From SIG622 sp045600125 (GTDB lineage: Bacteria; Bacillota; Clostridia; Oscillospirales; CAG-382): a DNA stretch of 64,000 nt. The stretch spans positions 1-64,000 of the forward strand of contig JAZRXH010000105.1 of assembly GCA_045600125.1 (NCBI GenBank), read 5' to 3'. Positions 44,603 to 53,619 of the stretch are shown here, one piece after another. The translations under genes were made by a program, and so were the position numbers. How positions within the stretch are numbered: position 1 is the stretch's first letter; each line of letters opens with the position of its first letter. The notes under the pieces are model-generated. The model was given only the letters and a program-made list of their open reading frames with translations, was not told where the DNA came from and searched no databases.

Positions 44603-45784
44603 ATGAAAAACAAGAACTACAAAAAGACTCTGCTCGCCGGATATCTCGGCTTCATCACGCAGGCCATATCGGCGAATTTTCTCCCGCTGTTATACATCAC
44701 CTTCCGGAACGATTACGGACTTTCCCTCACGCAGATCGCCTTCTTTTCGGCGGCGTTCTTCTTCACCCAGCTCATTGTGGATTTTCTTTGCACCAAGCTG
44801 ACCGACAGGATCGGCTACCGTCCCTGCATCCTTGCGGCGCAGATCACCTCCGGGCTCGGCATTGCAGGGCTTGCGATCCTGCCGGACATCTTCCCGGACC
44901 CTTATATGGGCATACTTCTCTGCGTCATCGTCTACGCCGTCGGAAGCGGTCTTATCGAGGTGCTTTGCAGTCCCATCATCGAAGCGTGTCCCTTTGAGAA
45001 CAAGGCGGGCACCATGAGTCTTCTGCACTCCTTCTACTGCTGGGGCTTTGCGGGCGTCGTTCTTCTTTCGACACTTTTCTTCGCACTGTTCGGCATTGAG
45101 CATTGGCGGATCCTCGCTCTGTTCTGGTCGCTCATCCCGTTTTACAACGTATACAACTTCGCCGTCTGCCCCATTGAAAAGCTGGTAGACGAAGGGGAAG
45201 GCATGAAGATATCCGAGCTTCTCCGGACGAAGGTGTTCTGGATCTTCCTTCTTCTGATGGTCGGAGCGGGCGCTTCGGAGCTTTCTGTCTCCCAGTGGGC
45301 TTCCGCTTTCGTGGAATCGGGTCTGCACGTATCCAAGAGCATGGGAGACGTGATCGGCACCTGCGGCTTTGCCGTCTGCATGGGCGTCAGCCGGGCGCTT
45401 TTCGGAAAGTTCAGCGAGAAGATCAGTCTTCCGCTGTATATGACGGTTTCGGGGCTTTTGTGCGTGAGCTGTTACTTACTTGCGGGGCTTGCAAGCTCCC
45501 CGATCCTTGGTCTTATCGGCTGTACGCTCTGCGGCTTCTCGGTGGGCATCATGTGGCCCGGTTCTCTGAGCATTTCGTCCTCGATCCTGCCGAAAGGCGG
45601 TACGGCGCTCTTCGCCTTCCTCGCCCTCGCCGGTGACCTCGGCGGCTCGGTCGGTCCCTCCCTCGTCGGCGCCGTTTCCCAGAACGCCGGCAACGACCTT
45701 TGCTCCGGCATCATCGCCGGTATCGTCTTCCCCATCCTCCTCGTCCTCAGCGTGACCCTCTTGCGGAAAATCAAAACTAAATAA
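44603..45784 (+). CDS. MFS transporter
   Basis: The 393-residue protein has twelve predicted membrane helices with a loop after the sixth (about 190-205). The loop motif between helices 2 and 3, CTKLTDRIGYRPCI, is the MFS D-R-x-G-x-R type. Helices 7-12 contain SISSSILPKGGTALFAFLALAGDLGGSVGPSLVG. It probably imports the substrate of the upstream flavoprotein (inference from pairing). Confidence 0.92.
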   Translation: MKNKNYKKTLLAGYLGFITQAISANFLPLLYITFRNDYGLSLTQIAFFSAAFFFTQLIVDFLCTKLTDRIGYRPCILAAQITSGLGIAGLAILPDIFPDPYMGILLCVIVYAVGSGLIEVLCSPIIEACPFENKAGTMSLLHSFYCWGFAGVVLLSTLFFALFGIEHWRILALFWSLIPFYNVYNFAVCPIEKLVDEGEGMKISELLRTKVFWIFLLLMVGAGASELSVSQWASAFVESGLHVSKSMGDVIGTCGFAVCMGVSRALFGKFSEKISLPLYMTVSGLLCVSCYLLAGLASSPILGLIGCTLCGFSVGIMWPGSLSISSSILPKGGTALFAFLALAGDLGGSVGPSLVGAVSQNAGNDLCSGIIAGIVFPILLVLSVTLLRKIKTK

Positions 45785-45789
45785 TAATG

Positions 45790-45810
45790 CAGGGGGCTGC
45801 TCGCCCCCTG
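45790..45810. repeat. GC-rich hairpin after the MFS gene
   Basis: CAGGGGGC pairs exactly with GCCCCCTG around a 5-nt loop. A second hairpin (GCCGCCTTTT / AAAAGGCGGGC, about 45819-45842) follows at once. Neither has a T tract. Confidence 0.6.
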
Positions 45811-45857
45811 ACCCCATCGCCGCCTTTTGAAAAAGGCGGGCGAAAACTTTGAAATAT

Positions 45858-45892
45858 GCCCAAGTCCTCACGGACTTGGGCTGTGTTTTTTT
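45858..45892 (+). terminator. Strong terminator after the MFS gene
   Basis: GCCCAAGTCC (45858-45867) pairs exactly with GGACTTGGGC (45872-45881) with a 4-nt loop, followed by TGTG and seven T residues. Confidence 0.9.
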
Positions 45893-46273
45893 GGGTAAGG
45901 AGTTGCTGCCTGCTGTCCGTCGGGGTCAAACGCCGACCCCGGCAGAGATTTGTATTTCGGTTTTTGGATGAAGGGGCGTCGTATACCGTCTGCCAAGGCA
46001 GGAAAGCAGTGCCGCAGCAGAGATTATTTTGGAGTTTTGGGAAAAGGCATTGAGCTTTGCCGCTTGAATTTATGGCGGCAAAACGGAGTGATATTCGGGC
46101 GTCGCATGTCGCAAGTGCTTCATTGGCGCTTGCTCCAAGCTAAAGTTTTCTGCAAAAACTTTCACTCAGAGTAACTATTTACGAAGCGGAATCTCGTATT
46201 GCCTGCGAAGGCATCCCCGCAATGAAATCAAGCGCCGACTTCATCACTTTTTACGAAGGAAAACGTACAAAAT
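45893..46273. other. Non-coding spacer with hairpins, no gene recognised
   Basis: Both strands have only short frames without Shine-Dalgarno sites. Features seen are a small hairpin AAAGTTTT/CAAAAACTTT near 46142-46162 and a stretch of lower GC than the neighbouring genes. It could be an interspersed repeat or a decayed gene; nothing within this window matches it. Confidence 0.4.
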
Positions 46274-46299
46274 AGAACCTGCAGGTCTTTGCAGGTTCT
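46274..46299. terminator. Terminator of the RluA gene
   Basis: AGAACCTGCA (46274-46283) pairs with TGCAGGTTCT (46290-46299) around a 6-nt loop. On the minus strand the stem is followed by ATTTTGT. Confidence 0.7.
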
Positions 46300-46317
46300 T
46301 CTTCGTTTGATATTGAT

Positions 46318-47332
46318 TCACCGATAGTCCTTCATGAAGTCCGCTTCTCCTGCCGTAAAGGTCTTCCCGTCAAGATACTCCAGGATCCCGGAGGGGCTTG
46401 TGAACCTAAAGGTGAGCTTATAGGCGCAGAGATGCTGTGACTCCCCCTTATCGTGGCACACGCCGTACTTGCCGTCCCCCACAAGAGGACATCCGATATA
46501 CGCCATATGCGCTCTTATCTGGTGAGTCCTTCCGGTGATCAGCTCTACCGCCACAAGCGCTTTGCCGCCCTTCTTTGCCGCCACCTCGTATTTTGTCACG
46601 ACGGTCTTGATATCGTCGTCGTATTTTACATGCATCGCCCGCTTTGCGTCCTCCCGGGTGGGGAAAATATAGACCCGGTTCGCACGGCTGTCCTTATAGA
46701 GGAAGTCGTGCAGCGTCCCGCTGTCCTTTTTCGGTACGGCGCTCGTTTCGCAGTAGTAGATCTTCTCGATCTCCCGGTCACGGATCTTGGCGTTCATGAT
46801 GCGGAGCGCTTCGGCGTTTTTGGCGCAGACGATGAGCCCCTCGGTGTTCCGGTCAAGACGGTGGCAGAGCGCCGGCGTGAAGCTCTGCTCGTTTTCCGGC
46901 ACGTACTCCCCTTTTTTATAGAGATGCCCGATGACACGGTCGATGAAATACACGTTTTCACGCTTGTTCCCTTCCTCCGGCTCGGAGGGGTGTACCGTTT
47001 CGCCCTTGGGCTTATGGGCGATAAGGATGTTGTCGTCCTCGTAGACCAGTTCGCCGCTTTTCAGTTCGAGCATGGGAGAAGCGTATTTTTCCGACTCCTT
47101 TTCCGCCGTCTTTACATCCGGGAAAAACTCGTCGCTGATGTAGAGACTGATCACGTCCCCTTCACAGAGGACGGTATCGGCGGGAGCCTTTTTCCCGTTC
47201 ACCCGGAAGCTTTTAAGGCGGAAATACTTATACAGAAGGGAGCTTGGCAGATTCACAAGGGTCTTGGAAAGGAATTTGTCAAGGCGTTGTCCTGCGTCGT
47301 TTCTGTTTACGTTCAGTGTTCTTATTTTTCAT
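46318..47332 (-). CDS. RluA-family pseudouridine synthase, apparent frameshift near its start
   Basis: The catalytic domain is intact: FTPALCHRLDRNTEGLIVCAKN with the catalytic Asp, and LITGRTHQIRAHMAYIGCPLVGD. The uninterrupted frame with a standard start begins at GTG 47256, but that would cut the S4 domain. Reading upstream in the same frame gives VNRNDAGQRLDKFLSKTLV, the normal RluD-type N-terminus, with no ATG. ATG 47332, preceded by AAGG at 5 nt, opens a frame that differs by one base at an A5 run (minus strand, 47329-47325). Removing one A joins the ATG to the S4 domain. This could be a sequencing indel, a real mutation, slippage, or a non-standard start codon. Confidence 0.85.
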
Positions 47333-47459
47333 CATTTCCTTCACGGTAAGATCGGAGCATATGCCCGCTGCTGCGAAACAGTATACCACGTTTTTCCGTC
47401 TTTTGCAAGGGAAGAACAAAAAATAAAATTGCATCCGCTGCTTTTTAAGGGGTCTGAAC

Positions 47460-47488
47460 TTGACACGCCGCCATGGCGGTGGTATAAT
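47460..47488 (+). promoter_or_regulatory. Perfect-consensus promoter with operator-like palindrome
   Basis: TTGACA (47460-47465), a 17-nt spacer and TATAAT (47483-47488) match the SigA consensus at all twelve positions. The spacer contains the perfect 12-bp palindrome CCGCCATGGCGG (47468-47479), which would place a repressor between the two boxes. The leader has a hairpin, ACAGACG (47516-47522) with CGTCTGT (47530-47536), before the first start codon at 47577. Confidence 0.75.
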
Positions 47489-47576
47489 AACGGAAGATTA
47501 TATATAAACGACCGTACAGACGTTTTTGCCGTCTGTCAATAAAGCGAATACAGCCATCGGAAAGGAAGAAACAGTC

Positions 47577-48137
47577 ATGAGCGAAATGTGTGAAGAAATA
47601 AAGAAAGAACTGAATACGGCGCTCTGCGAGCTCTATGCCGCCGCAAAGCCGGAGGAGGGCGACATCCTTGTAGTCGGATGCAGCACCAGTGAGGTCATCG
47701 GTCAGAAGATCGGCACCAGCGGCAGTACCGAAACAGCCAATGCCATCTTTGAAACGGTATCCGCCTTCTGCCGTGAGAAGAAGATGTACCTTGCGGCGCA
47801 GTGCTGTGAGCATCTGAACCGTTCTCTTGTGGTGGAGAAGGAATGTGCCAAGCGCTACGGTCTTACAAGAGTCAACGCCGTGCCCCAAATCCATGCGGGC
47901 GGCGCCTTCGGAACGGCGGCATATGCCGGCATGACCGAGCCGTATCTTGTGGAAAGCGTATCGGCGGTAATGGGCATCGACATCGGCAGCACCCTCATCG
48001 GTATGCATATCCGTCCGGTCTGCGTGCCCGTAAGAGTCAGCGTGAAGAAGATCGGCGAAGCTCCCCTCACCCTTGCGAGAAGCCGCTGCAAGTACGTCGG
48101 CGGTGAGCGGGCGGTCTATAACCCGGAGCTTGCGTAA
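47577..48137 (+). CDS. UPF0340/TIGR01440 family protein (DUF436)
   Basis: The 186-residue protein has the family features VVGCSTSEVIGQKIGTSGS, AAQCCEHLNRSLVVE and AGGAFGTAAYAGM, with conserved Cys/His. The family occurs across Bacillota, and a structure shows a homodimer, but no reaction is established. AAAGGAAG precedes ATG 47577. It is 21 nt upstream of the sugar isomerase-like gene and shares its promoter. Confidence 0.9.
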   Translation: MSEMCEEIKKELNTALCELYAAAKPEEGDILVVGCSTSEVIGQKIGTSGSTETANAIFETVSAFCREKKMYLAAQCCEHLNRSLVVEKECAKRYGLTRVNAVPQIHAGGAFGTAAYAGMTEPYLVESVSAVMGIDIGSTLIGMHIRPVCVPVRVSVKKIGEAPLTLARSRCKYVGGERAVYNPELA

Positions 48138-48158
48138 AGCATTTTATGAGGTAAGTCC

Positions 48159-48929
48159 ATGAGTAAGTTATACACCGGTCTTGTTTCGGTAAGCTTCCGG
48201 AATAAAGATGTCGAAGAGGTCGTTCGCCTTGCCAAGGACGCCGGTCTTTCCTGCATTGAATGGGGCGGCGACGTCCACGTGCCCCCAAAGGACAGAGAAG
48301 CCGCCAAAAAAGCCGCCGCACTTTCCGAAAAAGCCGGACTTTTCGTCAGCACCTACGGCTCCTATTTCCGTCTCGGCAAAAGCCATCCCGGGGAATTTAC
48401 GGATATTGCGGAAAATGCTCGCCTTCTCAATGCGCCCACTGTCCGGATATGGGCATACGACAAAAAGCGCAGCGAGTGCCCGGATGCCGAATACCGGCGG
48501 GTCGTGGAGGAAGGAAAAAAGGTCTTTGAAATCGCCGCCCGTTACGGGCTCCGTGTCCATTTCGAGTACCACCGGCAGAGCCTTACCGAAACGCTCCATG
48601 ATGCACAGCGTCTATTTGAGGATATAGCCGCCGCCAATCTTTCGCAACACTGGCAGCCAAATCCTGAGCTAAGCTTCGGCGAAAATCTCACTGCTCTTTC
48701 CGCACTTGGGAATATCGACGTGACGCACGTCTTTGCATGGACGTATGACAAAGGGAACGTGCGGCATCCTCTTTCTTCGCAAAAGAGCGAGTGGACTTCG
48801 TACCTTGCCGCAATGAGAAAGAACAGCCCCGAAACACAGGTCGCCGCCCTCGAGTTTTTCACGGACGACAGTGAAAAGCAGTTTTTCGAGGACGCCGCCT
48901 GCCTTCGGGAAATGGCGGAAAGCCTCTGA
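48159..48929 (+). CDS. Sugar phosphate isomerase/epimerase (AP endonuclease 2-like TIM barrel)
   Basis: The 256-residue protein is a xylose-isomerase-like TIM barrel. IEWGGDVHV carries the usual barrel-strand residues, HFEYHRQSLTET supplies Glu/His metal ligands, and ALEFFTDD near the C-terminus the last one. Family members isomerise or dehydrate sugars and inositols. The substrate is unknown. GAGGTAAG precedes the ATG. A terminator follows after 24 nt. Confidence 0.9.
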   Translation: MSKLYTGLVSVSFRNKDVEEVVRLAKDAGLSCIEWGGDVHVPPKDREAAKKAAALSEKAGLFVSTYGSYFRLGKSHPGEFTDIAENARLLNAPTVRIWAYDKKRSECPDAEYRRVVEEGKKVFEIAARYGLRVHFEYHRQSLTETLHDAQRLFEDIAAANLSQHWQPNPELSFGENLTALSALGNIDVTHVFAWTYDKGNVRHPLSSQKSEWTSYLAAMRKNSPETQVAALEFFTDDSEKQFFEDAACLREMAESL

Positions 48930-48953
48930 CGGACAAAAGAGAATATAAAGAAA

Positions 48954-48988
48954 AGAGACTGCACCGCCCGGTACAGTCTCTCTTTTTT
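48954..48988 (+). terminator. Terminator after the sugar isomerase-like gene
   Basis: AGAGACTG (48954-48961) pairs with CAGTCTCT (48974-48981), then C and six T residues. The 12-nt loop is long. Confidence 0.85.
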
Positions 48989-49127
48989 GGCTTTTGCGTC
49001 TTTCTTTTCAAAACGCTTTCACGCTTTGCCCCTTTCTTGCCGCCGAGCGTTCACCCTGCGGCAGGGCTTTTTTGGGGCATAGTGAAGGTTCGGAAAATGC
49101 GGGGATATTATCCCTCTTTATCTATCC

Positions 49128-51908
49128 TTATCTTATGGGAAGAGCGGAGATCTCGTCGGGCTGTGCGTAGTAGAAGTCTGCGCCGTCCTCAACGCCCATG
49201 GTGGCAAGAACGTATCTTGCAGCGCCGTTTACCTGGATGTTGGTGGTAGGATTAGCATGGTATCTGCCGATGGTCGCATCCGGAACACCGATGTACTGAA
49301 CGTAGGTGTTGTCGATGAAGGTAGGCAGCCATTCAGCCTTGCCGGCACCGCAGTGGATCATCATGCGGCGGCTTCTGTCGAAGATGTTGTTCTTGATGAT
49401 GAAGTCAGCGCCGTCCTTCAGATAGTTCATGTGATCCCAGCCCTTGATGTGTGCGGGAGAGGTAGCGTCACGTCTCTGGATACCGAAGCCGTAGCCTGCG
49501 TATCGCATGATGTTGTCCTCAATGAGGATGTTGTCCTGATATCTCTCGGCCTTGTCGGAGTCGGGCTTTCCTACAAAGTATTCGATGGAGTATACGCAGT
49601 ACTCGATGAGGTTGCGGGTATACTTGATATCCTTATAGAGGATGCCGTTCGATCCGCCGGAGGAGATCTGATGGGTAAGACCTGCGTCGTAAACCTGATT
49701 TACGATGTTGTGGTCGAGAACGTAGTCCTCGGCTGCGCCGTAAACCTCAACGCCGTTACCGTATCTGGTGCCGTTGCCGGAGCCGCCCTGGATACTGCCT
49801 CCGATCCAGTCGAAACGGCAGTTGGTGACGTACAGACCCTTTACGGAGCCGGAGCCGACGCCGTGGAAGCCGGCGTGCTTGATGTGGAGGTTATCGATGG
49901 TAACGTAGTTGCCGCCTACTCTTACGGCGTGACGGCCTTCGTTGAGCTCGATGGACTTGAATCTTTCTGCGGGGTTGCCCTTATCGGAACGGAGATATAC
50001 TCTCTTGTTGGCTTCGTTCCAGAGGAAGTCGAGGTCATTGGCAAGATTTTCGATGCCGCCCTCGAAGCCGAGGTGACCCTGAATCTGCTTGAATGCTCTC
50101 TCGGCGCCGCCGTCGAATACGATAAGACCTACGTCGGAGCTGAAGAAGCCTTCCAGTTCATATACGTTGGGAACGGCTGTCTCGGTCCACTTGCTGTTCA
50201 CATAATCCTTGGAGGATGCGTTGATGATCGGCTTATCACCTTCGCCGTATGCGGAGTAGGAAACGCCCGCCTTGGTCACGAGCTGACCTCTCCACTCGCC
50301 GCCTCTCTTGAAGAGGACAGCGTCGCCTTCTTCGATCTCTCTTGCATTGTTGACCTTGTTGAGGGTCTTCCATGCCTTTTCGGGAGACAGACCGTCGTTG
50401 TTGTCGTCGCCGTCGGGGTCAACGTAGAATTCGTTGCCGAAGCACATATATTCGGAATCGGATGCGAGAATCTCGGCACGGAGGGCTTCTGCCTTCTCGT
50501 CGATCTCGGCGATCTTCTTGGCGGTCGCATCGTAGTCGATGTTATCGTAGATGTAAGCGCCGAACCACTTTTCTTCGTTATTGCTGTTGAGCTTGTAGGT
50601 ATGCTCAACGGTCGCTTCGAGAATGTGGTCGAAAGCCCAGTGGGACTCGTCCACGTCGGTGAAGTACTGATAGTTCTTTACGCAGATGGTGTTGTCAAAG
50701 GCAATTCTGCCGAGAGCCACGTTGATGACCTTGGTCACCTCGGCTCTGGTGATGTTGGCGTCGGGCTTAAAGGTACCGTCGCTGTAACCGCCTACAACGC
50801 CGCTCTTGGCGATTTCCATGATCACGTTGTATCTGGGATGATCGGCGGGAACGTCGGAGAATACGGGAGCCTCCTGCGTTGCGGGAGCCTTGTTGAGAGG
50901 AGCAACAAGCTCTACGAATTCGGCTCTCGTGATATACTGATCGGGAGAATAGGTGCCGGAATAAGCGCCGAGATAGCCGAGAGAATCCAGGTAGCAGATG
51001 TACTTTGCGTACCATGCATTCACGTCCACGTCGGAGAATCTGGATGCGGCAGGAGCGGGAACCGCTTCGTCGCTGCCGGCGGCAAGTCTTGCAATAACGG
51101 TGCACGCCTCGGCTCTGGTGATGTTGCCGGAGGGCTTGAAGGAACCGTCGCTGTAACCCTTCATATAGGTCTTGTCGGTAAGAAGGTCACCGGAGAGTAT
51201 CTCTTCCTCGGGGTCACGCATGAAGCCGAACCAGTCAACGAGGTAGTAGTCGTTGAAGTCAGCGATCTCGGGCTCTGCGGGATAGAATGCCGGGAAGTCT
51301 ACACGGAAGCCGCCGCTTACGGACATTGCTTTTTCTCTGTAAGGAGAAGCAGTGAGCGGATCATATACCTTATCGTTCTTTTTGCCCCAGCCGAAGTCCT
51401 CGTAAAGGTCTACGACGATCTTCTGCCATTCGCCGGTAAAGTCTACGGGGAAGGTCTTCTTGTAGGTGTTGCCGAGAGAAACGAGGTTCATGGTAACGCC
51501 GGAAAGAGGCTTCGAGGACTTTACGTTGATGACGAAATAACGGTAGGTCTCGTCGGGACGTACGTCGAGGGAAGGCATGGTGTCGATTTCGAACATGGGA
51601 GCTCTCGAGTAGCTTGCGGGAGTTACCTTACCGATAGCGCCTTCAGCGGTGATCGTACAGGTGCTCCAGACGTAAATCTCGGGCATGGTGCGGACCTCTT
51701 CGCCGACCGACGCACTGGCGGCCTGCTTGGGGTAGTAGCACTGGTTGACTCTGCCGGCTCCGAATACGGGATCCTGCAGGTCGTCCGCAATAAGGCGGAG
51801 GATAAAGTAGGTGGTGGTGCTTTCGATGTGTGCGCTTGCATTGAGGGTGAACATCGCCGTCGAAGCAAGCATCAGCACTGCCAGGAGGATGGATAGTGTC
51901 TTTTTCAT
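49128..51908 (-). CDS. S-layer-anchored right-handed beta-helix protein
   Basis: The 926-residue protein has a signal peptide (about 1-26, MKKTLSILLAVLMLASTAMF), a beta-rich module (about 30-235) shared with the SLH protein at 54.8-56.8 kb, three SLH repeats (about 246-400, each with FKP/FSDV and ITRAE), a short coiled coil (about 463-482) and a beta-helix of the pectate-lyase/DUF1565 type (about 493-926, beginning FYVDPDGDDNNDGLSPEKAWKT). SLH domains bind pyruvylated wall polysaccharide, so it should be displayed on the surface. The helix may cleave or bind an acidic glycan; no catalytic residue can be named. AAAGGAAACGAAG precedes ATG 51908. Confidence 0.92.
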   Translation of the reverse strand: MKKTLSILLAVLMLASTAMFTLNASAHIESTTTYFILRLIADDLQDPVFGAGRVNQCYYPKQAASASVGEEVRTMPEIYVWSTCTITAEGAIGKVTPASYSRAPMFEIDTMPSLDVRPDETYRYFVINVKSSKPLSGVTMNLVSLGNTYKKTFPVDFTGEWQKIVVDLYEDFGWGKKNDKVYDPLTASPYREKAMSVSGGFRVDFPAFYPAEPEIADFNDYYLVDWFGFMRDPEEEILSGDLLTDKTYMKGYSDGSFKPSGNITRAEACTVIARLAAGSDEAVPAPAASRFSDVDVNAWYAKYICYLDSLGYLGAYSGTYSPDQYITRAEFVELVAPLNKAPATQEAPVFSDVPADHPRYNVIMEIAKSGVVGGYSDGTFKPDANITRAEVTKVINVALGRIAFDNTICVKNYQYFTDVDESHWAFDHILEATVEHTYKLNSNNEEKWFGAYIYDNIDYDATAKKIAEIDEKAEALRAEILASDSEYMCFGNEFYVDPDGDDNNDGLSPEKAWKTLNKVNNAREIEEGDAVLFKRGGEWRGQLVTKAGVSYSAYGEGDKPIINASSKDYVNSKWTETAVPNVYELEGFFSSDVGLIVFDGGAERAFKQIQGHLGFEGGIENLANDLDFLWNEANKRVYLRSDKGNPAERFKSIELNEGRHAVRVGGNYVTIDNLHIKHAGFHGVGSGSVKGLYVTNCRFDWIGGSIQGGSGNGTRYGNGVEVYGAAEDYVLDHNIVNQVYDAGLTHQISSGGSNGILYKDIKYTRNLIEYCVYSIEYFVGKPDSDKAERYQDNILIEDNIMRYAGYGFGIQRRDATSPAHIKGWDHMNYLKDGADFIIKNNIFDRSRRMMIHCGAGKAEWLPTFIDNTYVQYIGVPDATIGRYHANPTTNIQVNGAARYVLATMGVEDGADFYYAQPDEISALPIR

Positions 51909-51983
51909 CTTCGTTTCCTTTCTTGTGTTTTTATTTGAATATAAATTCAACAAAAGTGTTCAGGCTCTTCCCCGTCGCCGATC

Positions 51984-53537
51984 TCAGCGGCTGGGGATGT
52001 CGCAGAGCCAGTCGTTCTTTGCGAAATAGACCTTGGCGTTCTTTTCGATGCCGTTCTTTTCGAGGTATTCCGCCGTATCGTCGGCATACGGGATATTCTG
52101 CGAGGGAGTGCCGCTGATCCTGCCGAGAGTACCGGTGAAATCACGGTGCTGGATATAGGTATTGTTTCTGAACTCGGGAACCCACTTGGCGTCGAATGCC
52201 ACGGTATGAAGGGTCATGTGGCGGCTTCTGTCGAAGATGTTGTTTTCGATAACGAAGTCACTGGATTTATTGAAATGATCCCAGCCCTTGATATGAGCGG
52301 CACTGCCCTTGTCGGGACGCTGTTCGCCGAAGCCGAAGCCGGCATAGCGAAGGATGTTGTTCGAGATAACGGTGTGCTTCATGTATCTCACAGCGCTTTC
52401 GCTGGCGGCTTTTCCGAGGAAGTATTCGATGTTGTATACGCAGAACTCAAAGAGGTTCTCATTGTACACCGTGTTTTCCATGATTACGTCGTTGGTTCCG
52501 ACAGCGGAATACTGGTGGGTCGCACCGGCATCGTAGCACTGGTATACGTAGTTATGCTCAACGAGGTAATTCCTGCATCCGCCGTAGATTTCGATGCCGT
52601 TTCCGAAGCGGACGACTCTGCCGTTTTCACTGTAGAACTGGATGGCACCGCCGATCCAGCCGATCTCGCAGTTACGCACCGTGAGATTTTCCGTCGTACC
52701 GGAGGAAATGCCGTGACAGCCGGCGTAAAGGATGCAGAGGTTGTCGATGGTAACGCCGTTTCCGACGATGCGGAAGCCGTGTCTTTTTCTTGCGAATTCA
52801 ATCGAGGAAAATACGCTTCCGGGATTTCCCATATCACAGTAGAGATAGAGATTTCCCACGTTCTTTTCATCACCGGCGTTCGGCACGCCCTTATCGGTCA
52901 GCACCTTGTCGCACTCGCAGAAAAAGTCGAAGTTCTCGCAGAGCTCGGTCTTGAAATCGTAAACCTTTTCGCCGCTTGTGCCTCTCACGCAGAACCTGCC
53001 GCCGATATAGTCCGGAACCTGCTTTACGCCGTGGTTCGCACCGCCGTCGAAAATCAGCGTTCCGATGTCCTGAAGCTTGTTCTTATACTGCCAGATGTTC
53101 TTCGTTCCGGCTACTCTCTTCCAGTTGGAAGCACCGGCTCCGTTTTCGGGAGAGCAGTTGATGATCGGCTTTGCCCCTTCGCCGAAGGCGGAATAGGTCA
53201 CGCCGGTACGGCATCTGGTGCCGTCGCCTCTGAACATACAGCCTCTCTCAAAAAGCACCGAGTCGCCGGGAAGAAGCTCCTCTGCTTCACTGACGCGCTT
53301 CAGCGTTTTCCATGCCGTAATGGGTGTAAGTCCGTCGTTGGCATCGTTGCCGGTGGGAGAAACGAAATAATGGGTTCCCTTTGCAGGAAACTTCGATTTC
53401 GTATTAAGGATCTTCTTTTTCAGTTTTTCCGCCTTTTCGTCGACCTCGGCGATGACCTTCTCGGTCTCGGCGAATCTTTCTTCGAGAGTGAGGACTTTTC
53501 CTTCGCTCTCGCTCTTTTTCTTCTTACAACAGGGCAT
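51984..53537 (-). CDS. Beta-helix paralogue without a secretion signal
   Basis: The 517-residue protein is colinear with residues about 460-926 of the downstream SLH protein: the same coiled coil (VDEKAEKLKKKIL), then YFVSPTGNDANDGLTPITAWKT, YDAGATHQ, EFCVYNIEYFLGK and IKGWDHFN. It starts MPCCKKKKSESEG, with no hydrophobic segment, and AAAGGAGC before the ATG makes this start secure. It is therefore predicted to stay in the cell, unless the twin-Cys basic N-terminus is modified. It is 75 nt upstream of the SLH gene and probably co-transcribed. Polysaccharide-lyase-like activity is possible but not shown. Confidence 0.88.
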   Translation of the reverse strand: MPCCKKKKSESEGKVLTLEERFAETEKVIAEVDEKAEKLKKKILNTKSKFPAKGTHYFVSPTGNDANDGLTPITAWKTLKRVSEAEELLPGDSVLFERGCMFRGDGTRCRTGVTYSAFGEGAKPIINCSPENGAGASNWKRVAGTKNIWQYKNKLQDIGTLIFDGGANHGVKQVPDYIGGRFCVRGTSGEKVYDFKTELCENFDFFCECDKVLTDKGVPNAGDEKNVGNLYLYCDMGNPGSVFSSIEFARKRHGFRIVGNGVTIDNLCILYAGCHGISSGTTENLTVRNCEIGWIGGAIQFYSENGRVVRFGNGIEIYGGCRNYLVEHNYVYQCYDAGATHQYSAVGTNDVIMENTVYNENLFEFCVYNIEYFLGKAASESAVRYMKHTVISNNILRYAGFGFGEQRPDKGSAAHIKGWDHFNKSSDFVIENNIFDRSRHMTLHTVAFDAKWVPEFRNNTYIQHRDFTGTLGRISGTPSQNIPYADDTAEYLEKNGIEKNAKVYFAKNDWLCDIPSR

Positions 53538-53619
53538 GATGAGTGCTCCTTTCGCTTTCTTGAAATTTATCGTATTCCCGCATAGAAAACGGCTATGCGG
53601 ATCATACCGTTTTATACCG

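Noticed and set aside
49257..51896. A plus-strand open frame of about 880 codons opposite the SLH beta-helix gene
   Set aside because: The minus-strand protein has signal peptide, SLH and beta-helix signatures; the antisense frame has none and no ribosome site.
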